From: Leucocoprinus leucothites
Taxonomy: Eukaryota; Basidiomycota; Agaricomycetes; Agaricales; Agaricaceae
Assembly (NCBI GenBank): GCA_013368445.1
Contig: JAACJO010000015.1
Coordinates: 496,001-560,000, forward strand
Reading direction: 5' to 3'
DNA: 64,000 nucleotides
Shown piece after piece: positions 1 through 11,869 of the stretch. The notes beneath the pieces were generated by a model. The model was not told the origin of the DNA. It made no database searches and saw only the letters and a program-made list of their open reading frames with translations. The translations under genes and the position numbers were made by a program. Position 1 is the first letter of the stretch, and every line of letters begins with the position of its first letter.

Positions 1-2545
1 TATCAGCGATAACCGATTGAATACATAGAGAGCCAAGAGACCGAAGTCGGAAAGCGAAGTTTGAGCCTGCAAAAAAAGTTGATCGACCTTCCGGTTCAAG
101 GGTTCCTTGACATGATGAATTCAGAAGCTCAACATCAGGTGAGATCTGAGGAGAGGTGCTGTACAATGTCATGCGATGCGACCGCACGGTACGGCATTGA
201 ACGATGCTAATTTTGAAAGCCTAACAAGAACCAAGTAACGCGATATGAATGAACGATCAGTAACTTACACCACTTCATTCTCTCCGAGCAACTTCTTACT
301 CAATCGCTAGGATACCGCCCAACCATTCTAAGCCCGGGCCCGACGCCGTCGCGCTGAGGAAGGACAATCGGGTGGGTTCTCGAATAATATTGTGAAGCTT
401 GTATTGCTTCAAGTGCCGATCTACGGTCGATTCCAGGAAGCTCTGATCCTCACTCGGTGCCATGATCTTGACGGGCGCCCAGATGGGATGAAGACCAGTT
501 ACCTACCACTTTTGCTCAGAAGCACACGAGGCCCTCCCTTTCACTGAAATTTTCGAATGCCTGGGCTGTTCTCGACTCTATGAGTCCTCGTGATCGTTTT
601 GCGACTCCTACGGCTCCTGGATACAAACGAGTACGCGTCACTTTCGTGACTTTTATGGGCGCACTGATTCATATTTTGGACCACTGGAGTCCGTGATTGG
701 CACACTGATCACGTCATCCAGACATTCCACCATCGAAAATTTGGGTGATACTGATATACTGGACAATGCATCTTCTCCAGGGGAGCTTCTCCCGTCGAAC
801 AATCGAGCCTATCATGTACTGTCACAGCCACCATTCAATCCTTCAACCCTTCTCTTATTGATACTTCTATGCTCCATTCGGCATCGCTGAGCAAATGTAG
901 ACCTTCTGGCGCTTGTTTATCCTCTGACTGATTGACGCTGGTTCGAATAAGCGGCACTGGTTCCTCCAGGCCTGACATGCTTTGTCACGGCTTCGTCGAA
1001 CTCGTGGACCAAATGCCTTGCACCCGATTCTAGAGCCTGCTATAAGCAGTTTGCAGGTCGACCATGCTCTAGACTGTCTGATATCTTTCTGCACTAGAAG
1101 TTGATAATCGATTATGATGATGCCTTGTCTGGCTAAGAACCAGTGGGAAGGTGTGATATACGCGTGGGCTTTCACATTGATATTGTGACCACGCTTTATA
1201 TCATGCAAGATTCGATTAGTATCAAAAACTCGCGGGGAAGAATTCCTCGGCCACACTGATGTCGGACAACTTCCGGATGTGACGTCACACCGCGGGAGGG
1301 CAAGATCAACAGAACTGCAGGGCATGGCTTTTGTCAATCTCACCAACTCTGGTTGTCTATATTCAGAACACTACAGCTCAAGCCAGGATGATGATTCCCC
1401 CGAGATCGACATGCTAACCCAATTTTGGTACGACCGGAACTGAATTCTCTTCTCGTCGATCCCCATTCTCCAATCAAAGAGTTCTTCCATTCCGAATCTT
1501 AGCACCTCTCCTCAATATAGAATCCTTCGAAATGCTAAATTTTCAACGAAATCAAGATTCAGGTGTAAGTTGATATGCCTGAATATCCCATCACATCAGG
1601 TCCTACAAAAGCAAGGCGTTGGCGGGTCGGTTTGGAAGTGGGTAGATGGTATCTCCATGGCTTGATGCTCTGGTGCTCAAAATCGTCCCCCGATGCTCCT
1701 TTATCCAGGAACATTCTATCTGTCATAGACGTATACACATTTATTGGGAGCAGTTGTAGAGGCCGACAGAAATATTCCCTCAGAACCTGTGGCAATTCTC
1801 TTCAAGCGGGAGACGCCACATTGTACCGTGGATCTTCTTTGCACATTGTTGATTCATATATCCATGTCTAACTACCCGATGGCGCTTAGGACCTGTGCAT
1901 CTACGACAATGGCACTCCGAACAACATCTTGTCGTATGCGGGTACACTGAGGTGGATATACATAGTAACGTGAGTCAGTTTCTCGTCGAGTACGATAAAG
2001 GTGTACGACAAAGCAGATAAGATACTACTCGAAACGTCGGGTTTATCTAATTAAATTACCGGAGTGCTGCACCCCTATCCAAGGCTATCTCATTTCGCCT
2101 GATGTCAGACCTGGCAACCGAGGCGCCACAGAGAGCAGGGCAATGCATATCCGTGAAGTAGCTCGAAAAAACTCTCACGCTTGTCTTCAATTATCAGGCA
2201 CTTGGCGCAAAATGACTTCTTGATCCGTTCATTGCGACTAGGCGTCGACTAAATTTCAGATATTAAAGTGGAGTAAGGGCAGGTATGATGTCAAGGATAG
2301 TCGTAGTAAAGATGGAGGATACTGAGAACTCGATGGACGATCTCGTTATGTCTCAACATCACTATATTTTAGAGTGGAAACGGCTTGTAATAGCAAGTGA
2401 GAGGTGTTTGCCGATAGCCCATTCTCGATCATAAGTTAATTGATCTTATCTCCCAAGAATCCTTTAATCGGCTCTTATCAATTGAGACGGCCACTCCAAC
2501 GTCCAAAGCGACGAAAGCAATGAGTCGGAGCAAGCCCAGCGGTTC
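1..2545. other. Region without a supportable intact gene
   Basis: I see no open frame with recognisable domains and no coherent chain of exons. The longest frame, on the minus strand at 867-1346, has no recognisable motif. The only stretch that reads protein-like is 1575-1970 on the plus strand, listed separately. The last roughly 90 bases before 2546 are the 3' flank of the MFS gene, because they also occur beside the second MFS copy at about 63.65 kb. Confidence 0.5.
1575..1975 (+). pseudogene. Unidentified gene remnant
   Basis: Pieces in different frames read like conserved protein: VVEADRNIPSEPVAILF followed by TVDLLCTLLIHISMSNYP near 1750-1880, then DLCIYDNGTPNNILSYAG in a shifted frame near 1890-1945. 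A GTGAGT donor-like site follows at about 1970. The frame changes between pieces with no clear splice signal, and no start codon or complete gene can be assembled. I do not recognise the family. It could equally be a gene whose introns I failed to place, or chance. Confidence 0.25.
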
Positions 2546-4301
2546 TTATCCATTCACTGAAACATCTCTTTCTGACCACTCTTTCCCTTCCTTCGGCAGC
2601 CTCCTGGACAAGACTACACACCCATAAGCGAGGACGGACATCAGCCAATACACAGCATAACCACCCATCCAACCTCTTTTAATCGATACGCCTAGCATGA
2701 AGGTGGAGAGAGCCGATCCTGCAAGTCTGGCTCCGATGAACGAAATTTCCACTAGCCCATTGACGGCTCCCAAGGTGCGCCTATTGGGCGCAGCGGCAAT
2801 GATATACATGAACATACATGTATACCCAGAGCTCGCTGTTGCGAAGAATCCAAATTGGCACACTAAAAGCACCCACATGGCGCCACGTGAAGTCGAATTG
2901 TTGTTGGTTAGAGCGTCTCTGGCGTAGATGTTCATGAGGGGAAAGAGAAGGAACGTAGGGATGTAAGAAATCAGAGTGGTGGTGAATACGCGCCCTAGGC
3001 TGAATCTGCGCACAGCTGGGCCGAGTAATAACGCATGGCCAAGGCTGCTCAAAAGGCCGCGAGCGGCAAGGATCAACCCGATTTGAGATGGCGGAAGACC
3101 AAGGCCACCGACAGAGGGTGACATGGCTAGGAAAAGTGGATATACGGCATGGTATGCGGTGTGCAAAAAGGCATATCCAACGCCGTTAGCCATTGTGAGG
3201 ATAACACGAGGTATTAGGAGGGATCGGATCGGTATTTGATGAAGTCTTGCTCCTCCTGGGGTACTCCTCCCATCGAGGTAAATCGGTCTCTGAGGAAGGG
3301 TCTGTGGAAAATTAAAATTGTGAGTATGCATCGCCTTTTTAATGTCGCTTAATTCATCAAAGTTGGATACTCGCCTCACGGAACCAAGCGCAGAGTGCCA
3401 GGAGACCTGGTATTGTAGCTAAGGCTACCGTGACGCAGGGCAAGAAGTATGGAAGTTGTTCCCATAGCCTTCCAGAGAACAGTTCTGGGAATCGGACATG
3501 AGGGTTCGAAAGAAAACCACCCACAATGGGTCTGATCAGCCATTGCTCAGTTTTTTTAAAAAGAAGCAAATGGCTACCGGAGGTTTTTGCTCACCCAATC
3601 AGCATTCCGAGAGCCCAGGGCACGCTGAGGAGAGCAAAGGCATCCGCACTGTTTGAGTCGTCCGTCATTTCGTCGACAGCACATCTTGTGGCGGCGCCAC
3701 CCTGGTTAAGGGCGAAGAAGATGCATCGACTATAAAGCGGGCAACAAATAGGAAAGTATTTCCGGAACAGGGAATAAAGTGGATCATACCTCAGAACAAA
3801 TGCCCGGAAAGTTGTGGATAAACCGACGAGTAAGATGGATACAGTCGTGGCGATCATCCCAAGAACCATTATTGGTTTTCTTCCGAAAGTATCCGAGAGG
3901 CGATTCAAATACCAAACAGTGCTAAGGGTAGCTGCGTAAACGCTTGCATCCTAGTTGTTTTTTTTTCTGAGAGAAGTGCGCTGCCCGGAGAGAAGAATGA
4001 CCTACCATAACACTAGCCAGATAAGCGACAGTCCCCTCATCTCCACCAGTAAACGAGAGCAATAACTTGAAAATGGTTAGCTTTGAGGTCATAAGTGTGT
4101 TCACGTTCGTACTTCATTGATGAAAGGTTCAATAACGTAGTGAATTGAGCCCTCACAAAATCTCATATAGAGTAGAATGGAGAGCTGGAAAAGTGGAAGT
4201 GGAGTCCGGTGGTGTTTTACCAGCTGCTCATCAGGAGCTTGAGGTAGGAGACGCTGCTCTTCCGACGGGCACCGGGAATGTTGACCACAGTCAGGAGGCA
4301 T
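2546..4301 (-). CDS. MFS transporter, DHA1-like, full length
   Basis: This is a membrane transporter of the major facilitator superfamily, about 490 residues in six exons. It resembles the large group of Agaricomycete MFS proteins usually labelled multidrug-resistance-like; the substrate is unknown. The N-terminal exon starts at 4301 and carries a hydrophilic leader and TM1, with PLPLFQLSILLYMRFCEG. The loop 2-3 signature is NRLSDTFGRKPIM (about 3.85-3.91 kb). A second conserved block is GGFLSNPHVRFPELF. The last exon (about 3310-2546) encodes TM7-12 and ends shortly after SRRLPKEGKEWSERD. Introns are about 50-60 nt with standard sites, for example the donor at 4112 and the acceptor at 4066. 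An upstream in-frame ATG is possible. No break is visible in this copy. A paralogue lies at the right edge of the window. Confidence 0.8.
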
Positions 4302-4879
4302 CAGGGAGGGTCGGTTGGTCTGAGCAGGATTATGTATGTAATACCGTGGGATGCTGACAACAGTCATTAATAGAGCTCGAATTCGCGAATGACCAGATTT
4401 GGACGATGAAGAGCAAATGTATTGGCTGGTATAAGAATAAAAGCCCATCCGCTGATGAAGCCGATAGAAGCCATTGACTGAGGGGATTTAAATGCCGGAA
4501 AGTATAGAGGTTGGGCGACATCTTGTCGAAATGTACAGGGCGAAATCCATCGTAATTTGAAAGTCTGTGGTAGCCCATATAGGTCGTAATGGTTCATTTC
4601 AATCGTATTTCCACGTGGCAGGTTGGGATACACCTCATTGTTAGAGAGGTCAAGCTGAGAGTAGAGTCCGGGCTCGGGCAATTGGTGCCATCGTCTACCT
4701 CTCTACCAGAAAATTTCAGCAAACCCCGTTGATAAACCCATTGATAAACGCCTTGTGTATGGCGCAAACCCGATCCCCTGTCCTGCCCATGCCTTAGCAC
4801 TAGTCGCTCGTTGTGTGCGTCATCCAGATTAAAAGAGGAAAAGTCGATTACTGGGAAGCCTACGACCTTTCTCGTCTTT

Positions 4880-6279
4880 ATGCCCCTTCTCTCCCTCGTT
4901 CATCCTCCACACACTCTTTCCGTGCTCCATTCATTTCCCCTTCTTCTCGTCCCTCATCTTCTCTCTGGTCTCCCACCGACTTACAATGTATCTCAACAAA
5001 ACCTCTCACCCACCACCAGCCAACTCGCTCTTCCCCTCCAAGCTCTCAAATCATGCACTCCCCTCCGCAGTACCCGCCTCCCTCAAAAACTCTCTCCTTC
5101 TGACAAACCATGGCTCTCCACTCCAGACTCCGGTGCACGTTTAAGTTGGTGGATAACCTTTTCATGTATGATCCTCGGCCTCATCGGTGCAGGTGCCCTC
5201 TGCTACCTCGGCACAACCGAAGCTCTCAAACTCCTCCCTTCCCAACTCTGTCTCGTCATGGACGATTCATTCTCTGGTACCGGAAATGGTCCACAAGGTC
5301 TAGACGACATCAACTGGACCACCCGAGGTCTCCCTCAGCGGGTTCGGAAACGGTGAATTCCAAATGACAACCACATCCTCCAACAACCTCAACATCAACT
5401 CTAAACACTCTCCTCCTCACACCCACACTCACCACCAACGACCTTCCCTCTGTCAACCTCTTCGGCTCATCCGGTAACGGCTCTTCCTACACCCTCCCAG
5501 GGTGCACCGAAACCTCAAACAAAACCGCCTGCATCGCACGTGCCGACCCAAGTCTCGGAACCGTCATCAACCCCGTCCTCTCAGCTCGCATCAACACCAA
5601 AGGCAAAAAAACAAATCAAATACGGTAGAGCTGAAGTCCACGCTCAACTCCCACAAGGCGATTGGTTTTGGCCTTCCATCACCCTCTTACCCTCCTCCCC
5701 AGCCTACTCCCCTGCATTCCCCGCATCAGGTCTCATCAACCTCCTCTCCTCTAGAGGAAACTCTCCCTCAACATATATCCTCCCCAGAGGCCAAGGCGGT
5801 CGATTGAACTATGTGCTTAGTTCCCTCGCGTACGGGCATGGATTCTGGGAAAAGTTCGGGTGGGTGTGGGGTTCTCTTCTTCGTTGTACTGGCACTGATG
5901 CGGAGCAGGTTTCCACAAACAGCGCAAAATGGTTCTTCCCAAGTCGTCGTAACAAATCCATACTCTAACAGCAGCCCAAACGCACCTTTCGACCAACGTC
6001 CGTAATTCTCCCTCTCCATCCCACACCACATTAATCTCCCTATTTCCCGCAGCATTCTACTTGACAATCTCACTCGCCGTCGGTGGTACATCTGGTTGGT
6101 TCCTAGATTACATTGGTGAAAAACCATGGTTCGACGGGTCACTCAGTGCGTTTTCATGTTTTGACACTATTGGGAGGATTCTGACGGATGATACATTTCC
6201 AGCCGCGATGAGAGATTTTGCAAAAGCGCAAGATACGTGGAGTCAGACTTGGTCGGATGATAGGAGTTTTAGGATGTGA
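4880..6279 (+). pseudogene. KRE6/SKN1-type beta-1,6-glucan synthesis protein (GH16), broken
   Basis: Members of this family are type II membrane proteins with a GH16 domain, needed for beta-1,6-glucan assembly in fungal walls. Family blocks are seen in order: a TM segment (SWWITFSCMILGLIGAGALC), EVSLSGFGNGEFQMTT, GTVINPVLSARINTKG, KYGRAEVHAQLPQGDWFWP, NAPFDQ joined by a clean 55-nt intron (5998-6052) to FYLTISLAVGGTSGWF, then FAKAQDTWSQTW. The gene is damaged. The blocks lie in different frames, needing shifts near 5318-5324, 5400-5412 and in the A7 run at 5605-5611. The catalytic motif, usually EIDxxE, reads LINLLS at about 5731-5748. About 50 residues between the KFGW and FPQTAQNGS blocks are missing. 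The usual C-terminal Trp-rich end may follow 6276 but lacks a proper acceptor. The family call is firm; pseudogene status is likely, though indel errors could explain the frame shifts but not the lost catalytic residues. Confidence 0.75.
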
Positions 6280-6399
6280 GTCTTTTCTCCTCAATTTGTT
6301 TTGACGGTGTTCTTGGGTTCGGTGAAGCTGGAGACAAGTGGTACCGAGAGTTGCCTGTGGCTTAGAGTATCGAGACGACGAGTGACAGACAAGACAAGC

Positions 6400-7568
6400 A
6401 AGTAGGGGGGACATGGTGGCATGTCCGAGCAAGTACTGTTATAAGGGGTGTCATTCTTCTCAGGAGTCCCCAGAGTTACTGATTAGTACCCAGCTCGGAT
6501 CCTCCTCTTGTGGCCAAGGCTAGCATCTAGCTTTACTTGTTCCTGTGTCATGTTCTTGATTCACTCGACGTTCTTTGCTTGTCTCGTGGGTTGATGATGA
6601 GAGTCCTGTGACAAGTCTGAAGGACTTGTTATGATATGTTTTGTGATGCAGGCCTCGATCATTCGAGCGATCGACCCCTGAATACCCTGGTTAACTTACT
6701 GACTTGACTCCAAGTTGGTTAGTGATTATGTCAAGATGTGGGAAAAGTGTTGATTGGATGGTCTCGTGTGTTCTCGAGGACTGGACTGGATATTGGAGGA
6801 ACGAGTTTGGAAGAGGAGGAGGATGGGTTGACGCTGGTTCGTCTTTGGATTGGATCGATGGACTGGTGGTAGTGTGATTGTTTTTAGTACTGGTATCTTT
6901 ATCCCCCTCTTTCATGCAGTATTCTGAGATTGTGTTTTCTTGCTACGACACGGACAAACGTCAGACCTGATTCGCGTTACGTTATATTACTTAGATAGCC
7001 AGTGATACATACATCGCATTGTGTGCTTTTTTCTTTGCGTTGGGTTGTTGAAAGTAAGGGTTCAGTTATGTTCGTGGAATTTACACTCGACAATGGGAAT
7101 AGACTCAAAACGTGGCCAAAAATCCCGGATGGTGAAATAGGGGGGTTGGTAATAACTAGGCAGCCAACTCATATATGTACTCATACATTTGACTCATTAT
7201 TTCCAATATAGGAGAATAAATTACGGCCTGTGTTCAGCGGGCATCATATTCAACCGATGCCCTCCTCGTGTTTAAGTTACGCGTATGGTCTGCCGGTCCT
7301 TAGCGAAGTCCAGAATCATAGTCATTAAGCCGATCTTATAGTAGTATCAACAAAAGTATCTAGTTCCGTCCCGAATCAGCCTCGACTCGTGAATGCAGTG
7401 GATTTTCTTAAGGAGGTCCCACGAAATGTCTTAGCCCTAACCCCCTCTCACTCTCGTCAACGCCAACCACAACAACAGCTTGTCCCCTGCCACACCTAAC
7501 CTTCTTACAATCATCATGGAAGTCATAGCTAGGAGATTAGATGACTACATGCCCTTAGGACAAACCAT
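6400..7568. other. Gene-free stretch
   Basis: There is no open frame with protein-like composition on either strand. The stretch holds the 3' side of the KRE6-like locus and T-rich, low-information sequence. I see no repeat or RNA gene. Confidence 0.4.
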
Positions 7569-8296
7569 ATGAATCAAGTTCGGCATCTGCCCCGGGCCGA
7601 ACTCAAAGAACACTACAACGTCGGAGATAAAGCCTGGATGGAGCGTAAAGTGCTCTTGCCGCTTCAAGATGACCAGGAGAAGCGGGAGGCCTTTTGTGCT
7701 TTTTGTGATGAGATTTGTGGTATGCAACCTGTCGCACCTGGAGAGTGCGTAATGGACTCCCTTTGCAAAGGCTTGTACTATACTTGACCGGGCGTGGTAG
7801 TCATATACGGATTACATTTGCTTGTGCGGCGGCTTGTCAGGTTATTACGGATAGAGATATATTTGATATGGATGAAGAAGAGAGTGAGGATACTTTTGCT
7901 CTTGCTTGGAAATATATGTACGTGATCACCATCTTCCAAAGTTTTGCTCAGGCTAATCAAATTCTCCACTCGTCCTCCAAAAGGGAGCGATACTATCCAC
8001 CACCATCAATGACAAATGGCACTTCTGGGGAGTCACTGCCAGGTATCAGGCTCGCAGATGGCCCATCCTATGATTTGCCCTCTCCACTGCGACAGGACAT
8101 GGCTGAGACTCTCCCTGGACAGACTGTGCGGTATCGTGATGCTAGGACTAGGGAAATTACAGAGTGTGAAGTTCTTGATCATGGGTGGAGTGATTTGAGA
8201 GGAGAGTGGTTCATGATTTCGCATGGGAGCGATGGTTCTGGTGAGATGATTTCGGTTCGAGAGATGAAGGATATTGTTAAGTTGTCTGCTTCGTAA
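7569..8296 (+). CDS. Hypothetical protein, exon structure uncertain
   Basis: Two open stretches look coding. The first, from 7569, contains HYNVGDKAWMERKVLLPLQD and a short CAFCDEIC cysteine cluster. The second, about 7840-8296, contains an acidic patch (DMDEEESED) and a C-terminal block, LPGQTVRYRDARTREITEC with DLRGEWFMISHGSDG, ending at 8296. They lie in different frames, so at least one intron separates them; 7717-7839 is a candidate, but the frames do not join cleanly by eye. A second intron may start at GTGATC (7922). I do not recognise the family. The start codon is a guess: an upstream ATG at 7516 opens only an 18-codon frame. Confidence 0.4.
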
Positions 8297-10278
8297 ATTA
8301 TGTTGTTTATCGTATTGACTATTGACTCCCCAAAGAGTCGCCTAGACGCCTTTTTTGGTTATTTTACTTTAATTGCATCTTGCTCCCACTCGCCTATGTT
8401 CAGCTTTTGCTCTGAGACTGAGCGTGCGCTTGATTTCTTTGATACTCAGACAGTGCGGGCGAATGCCTCCATTCTATTCCATTCACATAGATGGACGTGA
8501 ATAACTAACATCAGGTTTGGTAATCTCTTCATGGCTGCGGATGAACACATTATAATGCGGAAAATAGCAACGACCCAGGTTACCAAGGTTGAATAAGCAA
8601 GTGTATGGTTTGGTATCGAAGACTGTGAGGAGAAATTCTAGAGAGGTTCGAGATTTTCAAGGTGACCACTACTTCTCCATCATCCAACTCTCGATTCTTC
8701 CGCTGCTGATCACCGGTGCATGAGCCAGTGAATCAATTGATCACACATCAATCTCTCGCCAGAGGCGCTATTTTGCTCGTTCCACATTCTCCACCATTTG
8801 ATTCAATTCATTCTCGACGCAACACTCGTCTCCTTGACTGTTCCACGAACAGAGAACTGCATTCTCGTCCCGAGCGGATACCCACAACATGCTCGGGCGC
8901 TGGTATTTTTGCGAGAACGACGCTATTCCGGGATTCCCGGGAACTAAAGGACTGAAACGCTCTATGACCGAGAGCTCTGTTGGCTATGCTATGCGAACGA
9001 AGCGTTTCATTAAACGGTGCAGCAGCTTCAATCTTCCACTGAGCTCGGTACTAACGCACTGACCCATCACTCAGGAGAAATTGCGCAGCTAATTTATCCC
9101 AACAAGCTCAGCTTCTGTCCAAAGAGGAACATGGTGAAATGGTACCCCATAAGGCGTGAAAGACCGAGCTTGGGGTATCAAAATTCATCCTAAAATCGCT
9201 CACTCACACGCACTCCTCTTTCACTGCCTGTCGAAACTCAGCTTTCATCTCAAACGAGCCGGGACCACCTTGAGCCTTCTGAAGAAATGTCGGCAAGTAG
9301 TGCAGGAAAGGCCTGCGGTTGAATCCGAAGCTGTCGGTCTCCTCAATCACATGGATCTGGCACAATCTGCCGCCACCGGGTGGTGCTTTAAGTGTGAGGG
9401 TAATCCAGTGTTAATTCAGTTTTCGCTCAAAATATGGCTGGCACCGGTAGTAAGCATGCTCTCGTGCATTATTGCGTCATATCGACTGATGTGGCCCTTG
9501 GAACAGTGAAACTTCGGTGATACCGAAATACCAGCGAGTGCAAAACACTCGTGCCCACCAGCGGTAAGATCGCGTTTGGGATACTTACACTGCTGATTTG
9601 TATAGGAAACATTGCCGCCGATCATTGAGCTTCGTAATATTTGTGGAGAAAGTGACAAAGTCATCATAGCCTGGATGCCGGCAACTCTGATTTCTTGGCA
9701 AGCGCGACTTATTTTTGGCGCGACCCAAGGGTGTACGGCCGCAAACAACGATATTGTGAGTGTGTTCGTGTAAAGAAAGAGTCAAAGACGATTGAAATTC
9801 TTACCTAGCTAATTGCTGTTTATACAGGGCTACCCGTGTTGCGCGATTCTGAATTACTACATTGTTAAATCGATTTGAGAGGCGTATGATTATTCATGAA
9901 CACTCGGTTTACGTTCGCCAGCGCTACAATTTCTCCGGCCCTCGGCATTTGTGCCCGCCATACCCAACCTCGGACAGCAAAGCTCCAGCACCAGCTGTTT
10001 CGAGATTTTCTAGTTACTTTGACAATGTTTCGGAATTGACAGCGTTACGATTCACCCTGATGTAGGCGCTCGTGAAGTCCGCTCTTTGCTCCGGGGCCTT
10101 AATCATCAACACGGCTGAGTACTAGGAGTCGAAGGCAACAGTGCCATGGCCAGAATCACATAAAAGCCCTCATTCAACAAACACATTCTTCAGTTCGCTT
10201 CGTCCTTTCTACTCCCCTCGAGACTCAGACATCCTTTACTGCCTACGCACTTCTACACATAAGCCAGACAACCCCATA
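8297..10278. other. Gene-free stretch and upstream region of secreted-protein gene
   Basis: Only short, compositionally random open frames are present on both strands. Close to the right end, CATAAAAG at 10158-10165 is a plausible TATA-type element about 115 bases before the start of the secreted-protein gene. No repeat, RNA gene or mobile element was recognised. Confidence 0.4.
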
Positions 10279-11059
10279 ATGCATTTCTCCGTCTCACGCT
10301 TTGGGGGCATCTTTGCCTTGGCCCTCCTTACCATGACTTCTGCCATCCCCACTGCTGAGGTCAGGGGCACCGCTGATATGACCCAACGCGACGTTCTCTC
10401 TGACGGTCAAGTCTCCCGCCGCTCTCCGGGGCTTGGGGCTCGACACCTCAATGAGTTTGGGGTCTCCCGCAGGGAAGACAACTCCATCGAGCGGCGACAA
10501 GCTGCCGATATAGCGAAAAGTGTCGGCGGACTTATCAGTTCAATCCTTGAGCAGGTTGAACATGATAACGAGGTACGTTTTCAATCTCATCTACACCAAG
10601 CGAACACGACCAAAGACTAACGCTTTAATCATAGGGCCGAGGAAAGTTTACCCAAGACATAGTTGCGAAGGGTCGTGAACAATTTCCTGATTTCAACTGG
10701 GTGGCTTGTCACACCAAGCACGAGACCGATTTCGATGGCGAACAAGGCAAGGACTGGGGACATCAACATCAAGAGTTTGATATTCAAATCGGCGGAACTA
10801 TTGGGTAGGCATCGTATATGTGTTGCTGGGAATGAACCTCATGCTTTGTTAGATATGAGATCTATTGGCTCAGGAGTGGGACGTTCAGGAGGCAGGGCGA
10901 TGGAGGCTATCTCAACGTGAGTTGCCTCACCTAGTCCCGATGTCAAATATCGATCGTATACTGATAAAATATTTTGTTCTGGATCAGTGGGCTTGGTCAG
11001 GGGCTATAAGTGGAACCGAAGATAATGGTGCCACGGTCCATTTCGTTGCCCCGACCTAA
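10279..11059 (+). CDS. Small secreted protein with dibasic processing sites
   Basis: Four exons (10279-10572, 10635-10804, 10853-10916, 10988-11059) join in frame to 199 residues. Residues 1 to about 22 form a signal peptide (SRFGGIFALALLTMTSAIP). The segment at about 50-77 has three Arg-Arg pairs (SRRS, SRRE, ERRQ) of the kind cut by Kex2-type proteases, suggesting a propeptide that releases a mature C-terminal domain. That domain contains FNWVACHTKHETDFDGEQG, DWGHQHQEFDIQIGGTIG and a Trp-rich end (GDGGYLNWAWSG). Only one cysteine follows the signal peptide. I recall similar uncharacterised secreted proteins in Agaricomycetes but cannot name a domain. All three introns have standard GT-AG ends and preserve frame, so the gene model is solid even though the function is unknown. 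Confidence 0.8.
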
Positions 11060-11869
11060 GGTGATATATGTACCCATCACCACCAACACGGCCATGCGAT
11101 TGTGACTGTGATATAACAAGTTCTTCTTTCCTTCTTCATTTGACCTTTACATACCTATCCTTGACTAGTCCAAACTTTTTTCTCTTTCCTTGTGTTACTT
11201 ACCTGAATGAACTGTTGAACAATTGATAATAGCTGCAACGTACAACGGTCAAGCATAAGTTAAGAGTGTGAAGTTCCCGAGTCCTTGATCTCCGATAGAG
11301 TATAATTCGCGTTTGAATAGCCCGTAAATGGTCTATTGACTCCACTGCATTGACTCCCTTTAAACGAAACCCGAATACTTACCATATTACAGCATATAAA
11401 CCGGCAACAAATGCGTTTGCGCCTGTACCAGAACCCTCCCAAAGCTTCTCCCACTGATAATTATTCGGCTTTTCACAACCATTGCGTACTTGAAAACCGG
11501 GTATACCGAGAAGAGGCAACTTAGTCAACAGAGGTTGAATTAGTACAGCTGTCGATGGTACATATAGAAGCAGTCGGAGGGTGAGCAGGTCAGGAGTCGG
11601 ACACTGAGTACTATGGTCCTACTAGTATAGATGGAAGGTAATGTATCTGTATATTGGTTGATGTTAGATCAATAGAGGGAATTTTATTGCAGAGCACTTG
11701 CCAGATGCAACTACTACATATATCTGCCATTCTCAAGGACCCCAACAGTCAACCTTTCAGTGCTGTCTACATGCTTCATGTGGAGGGGAACTAACATATC
11801 TAACAACTGCTGTCCATCCTTCTCTGTGTTATCTGGTATTATTACGCGTAATCTAGTCCAACATAACCT
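11060..11869. other. Intergenic stretch, no gene seen
   Basis: It has AT-rich, non-coding character, with only short random frames. The right end, from about 11830, begins the duplicated block that recurs from about 14325. Confidence 0.4.

Noticed and set aside
867..1346. 159-codon minus-strand open frame
   Set aside because: No recognisable motif, no splice-supported extension, random-looking composition.
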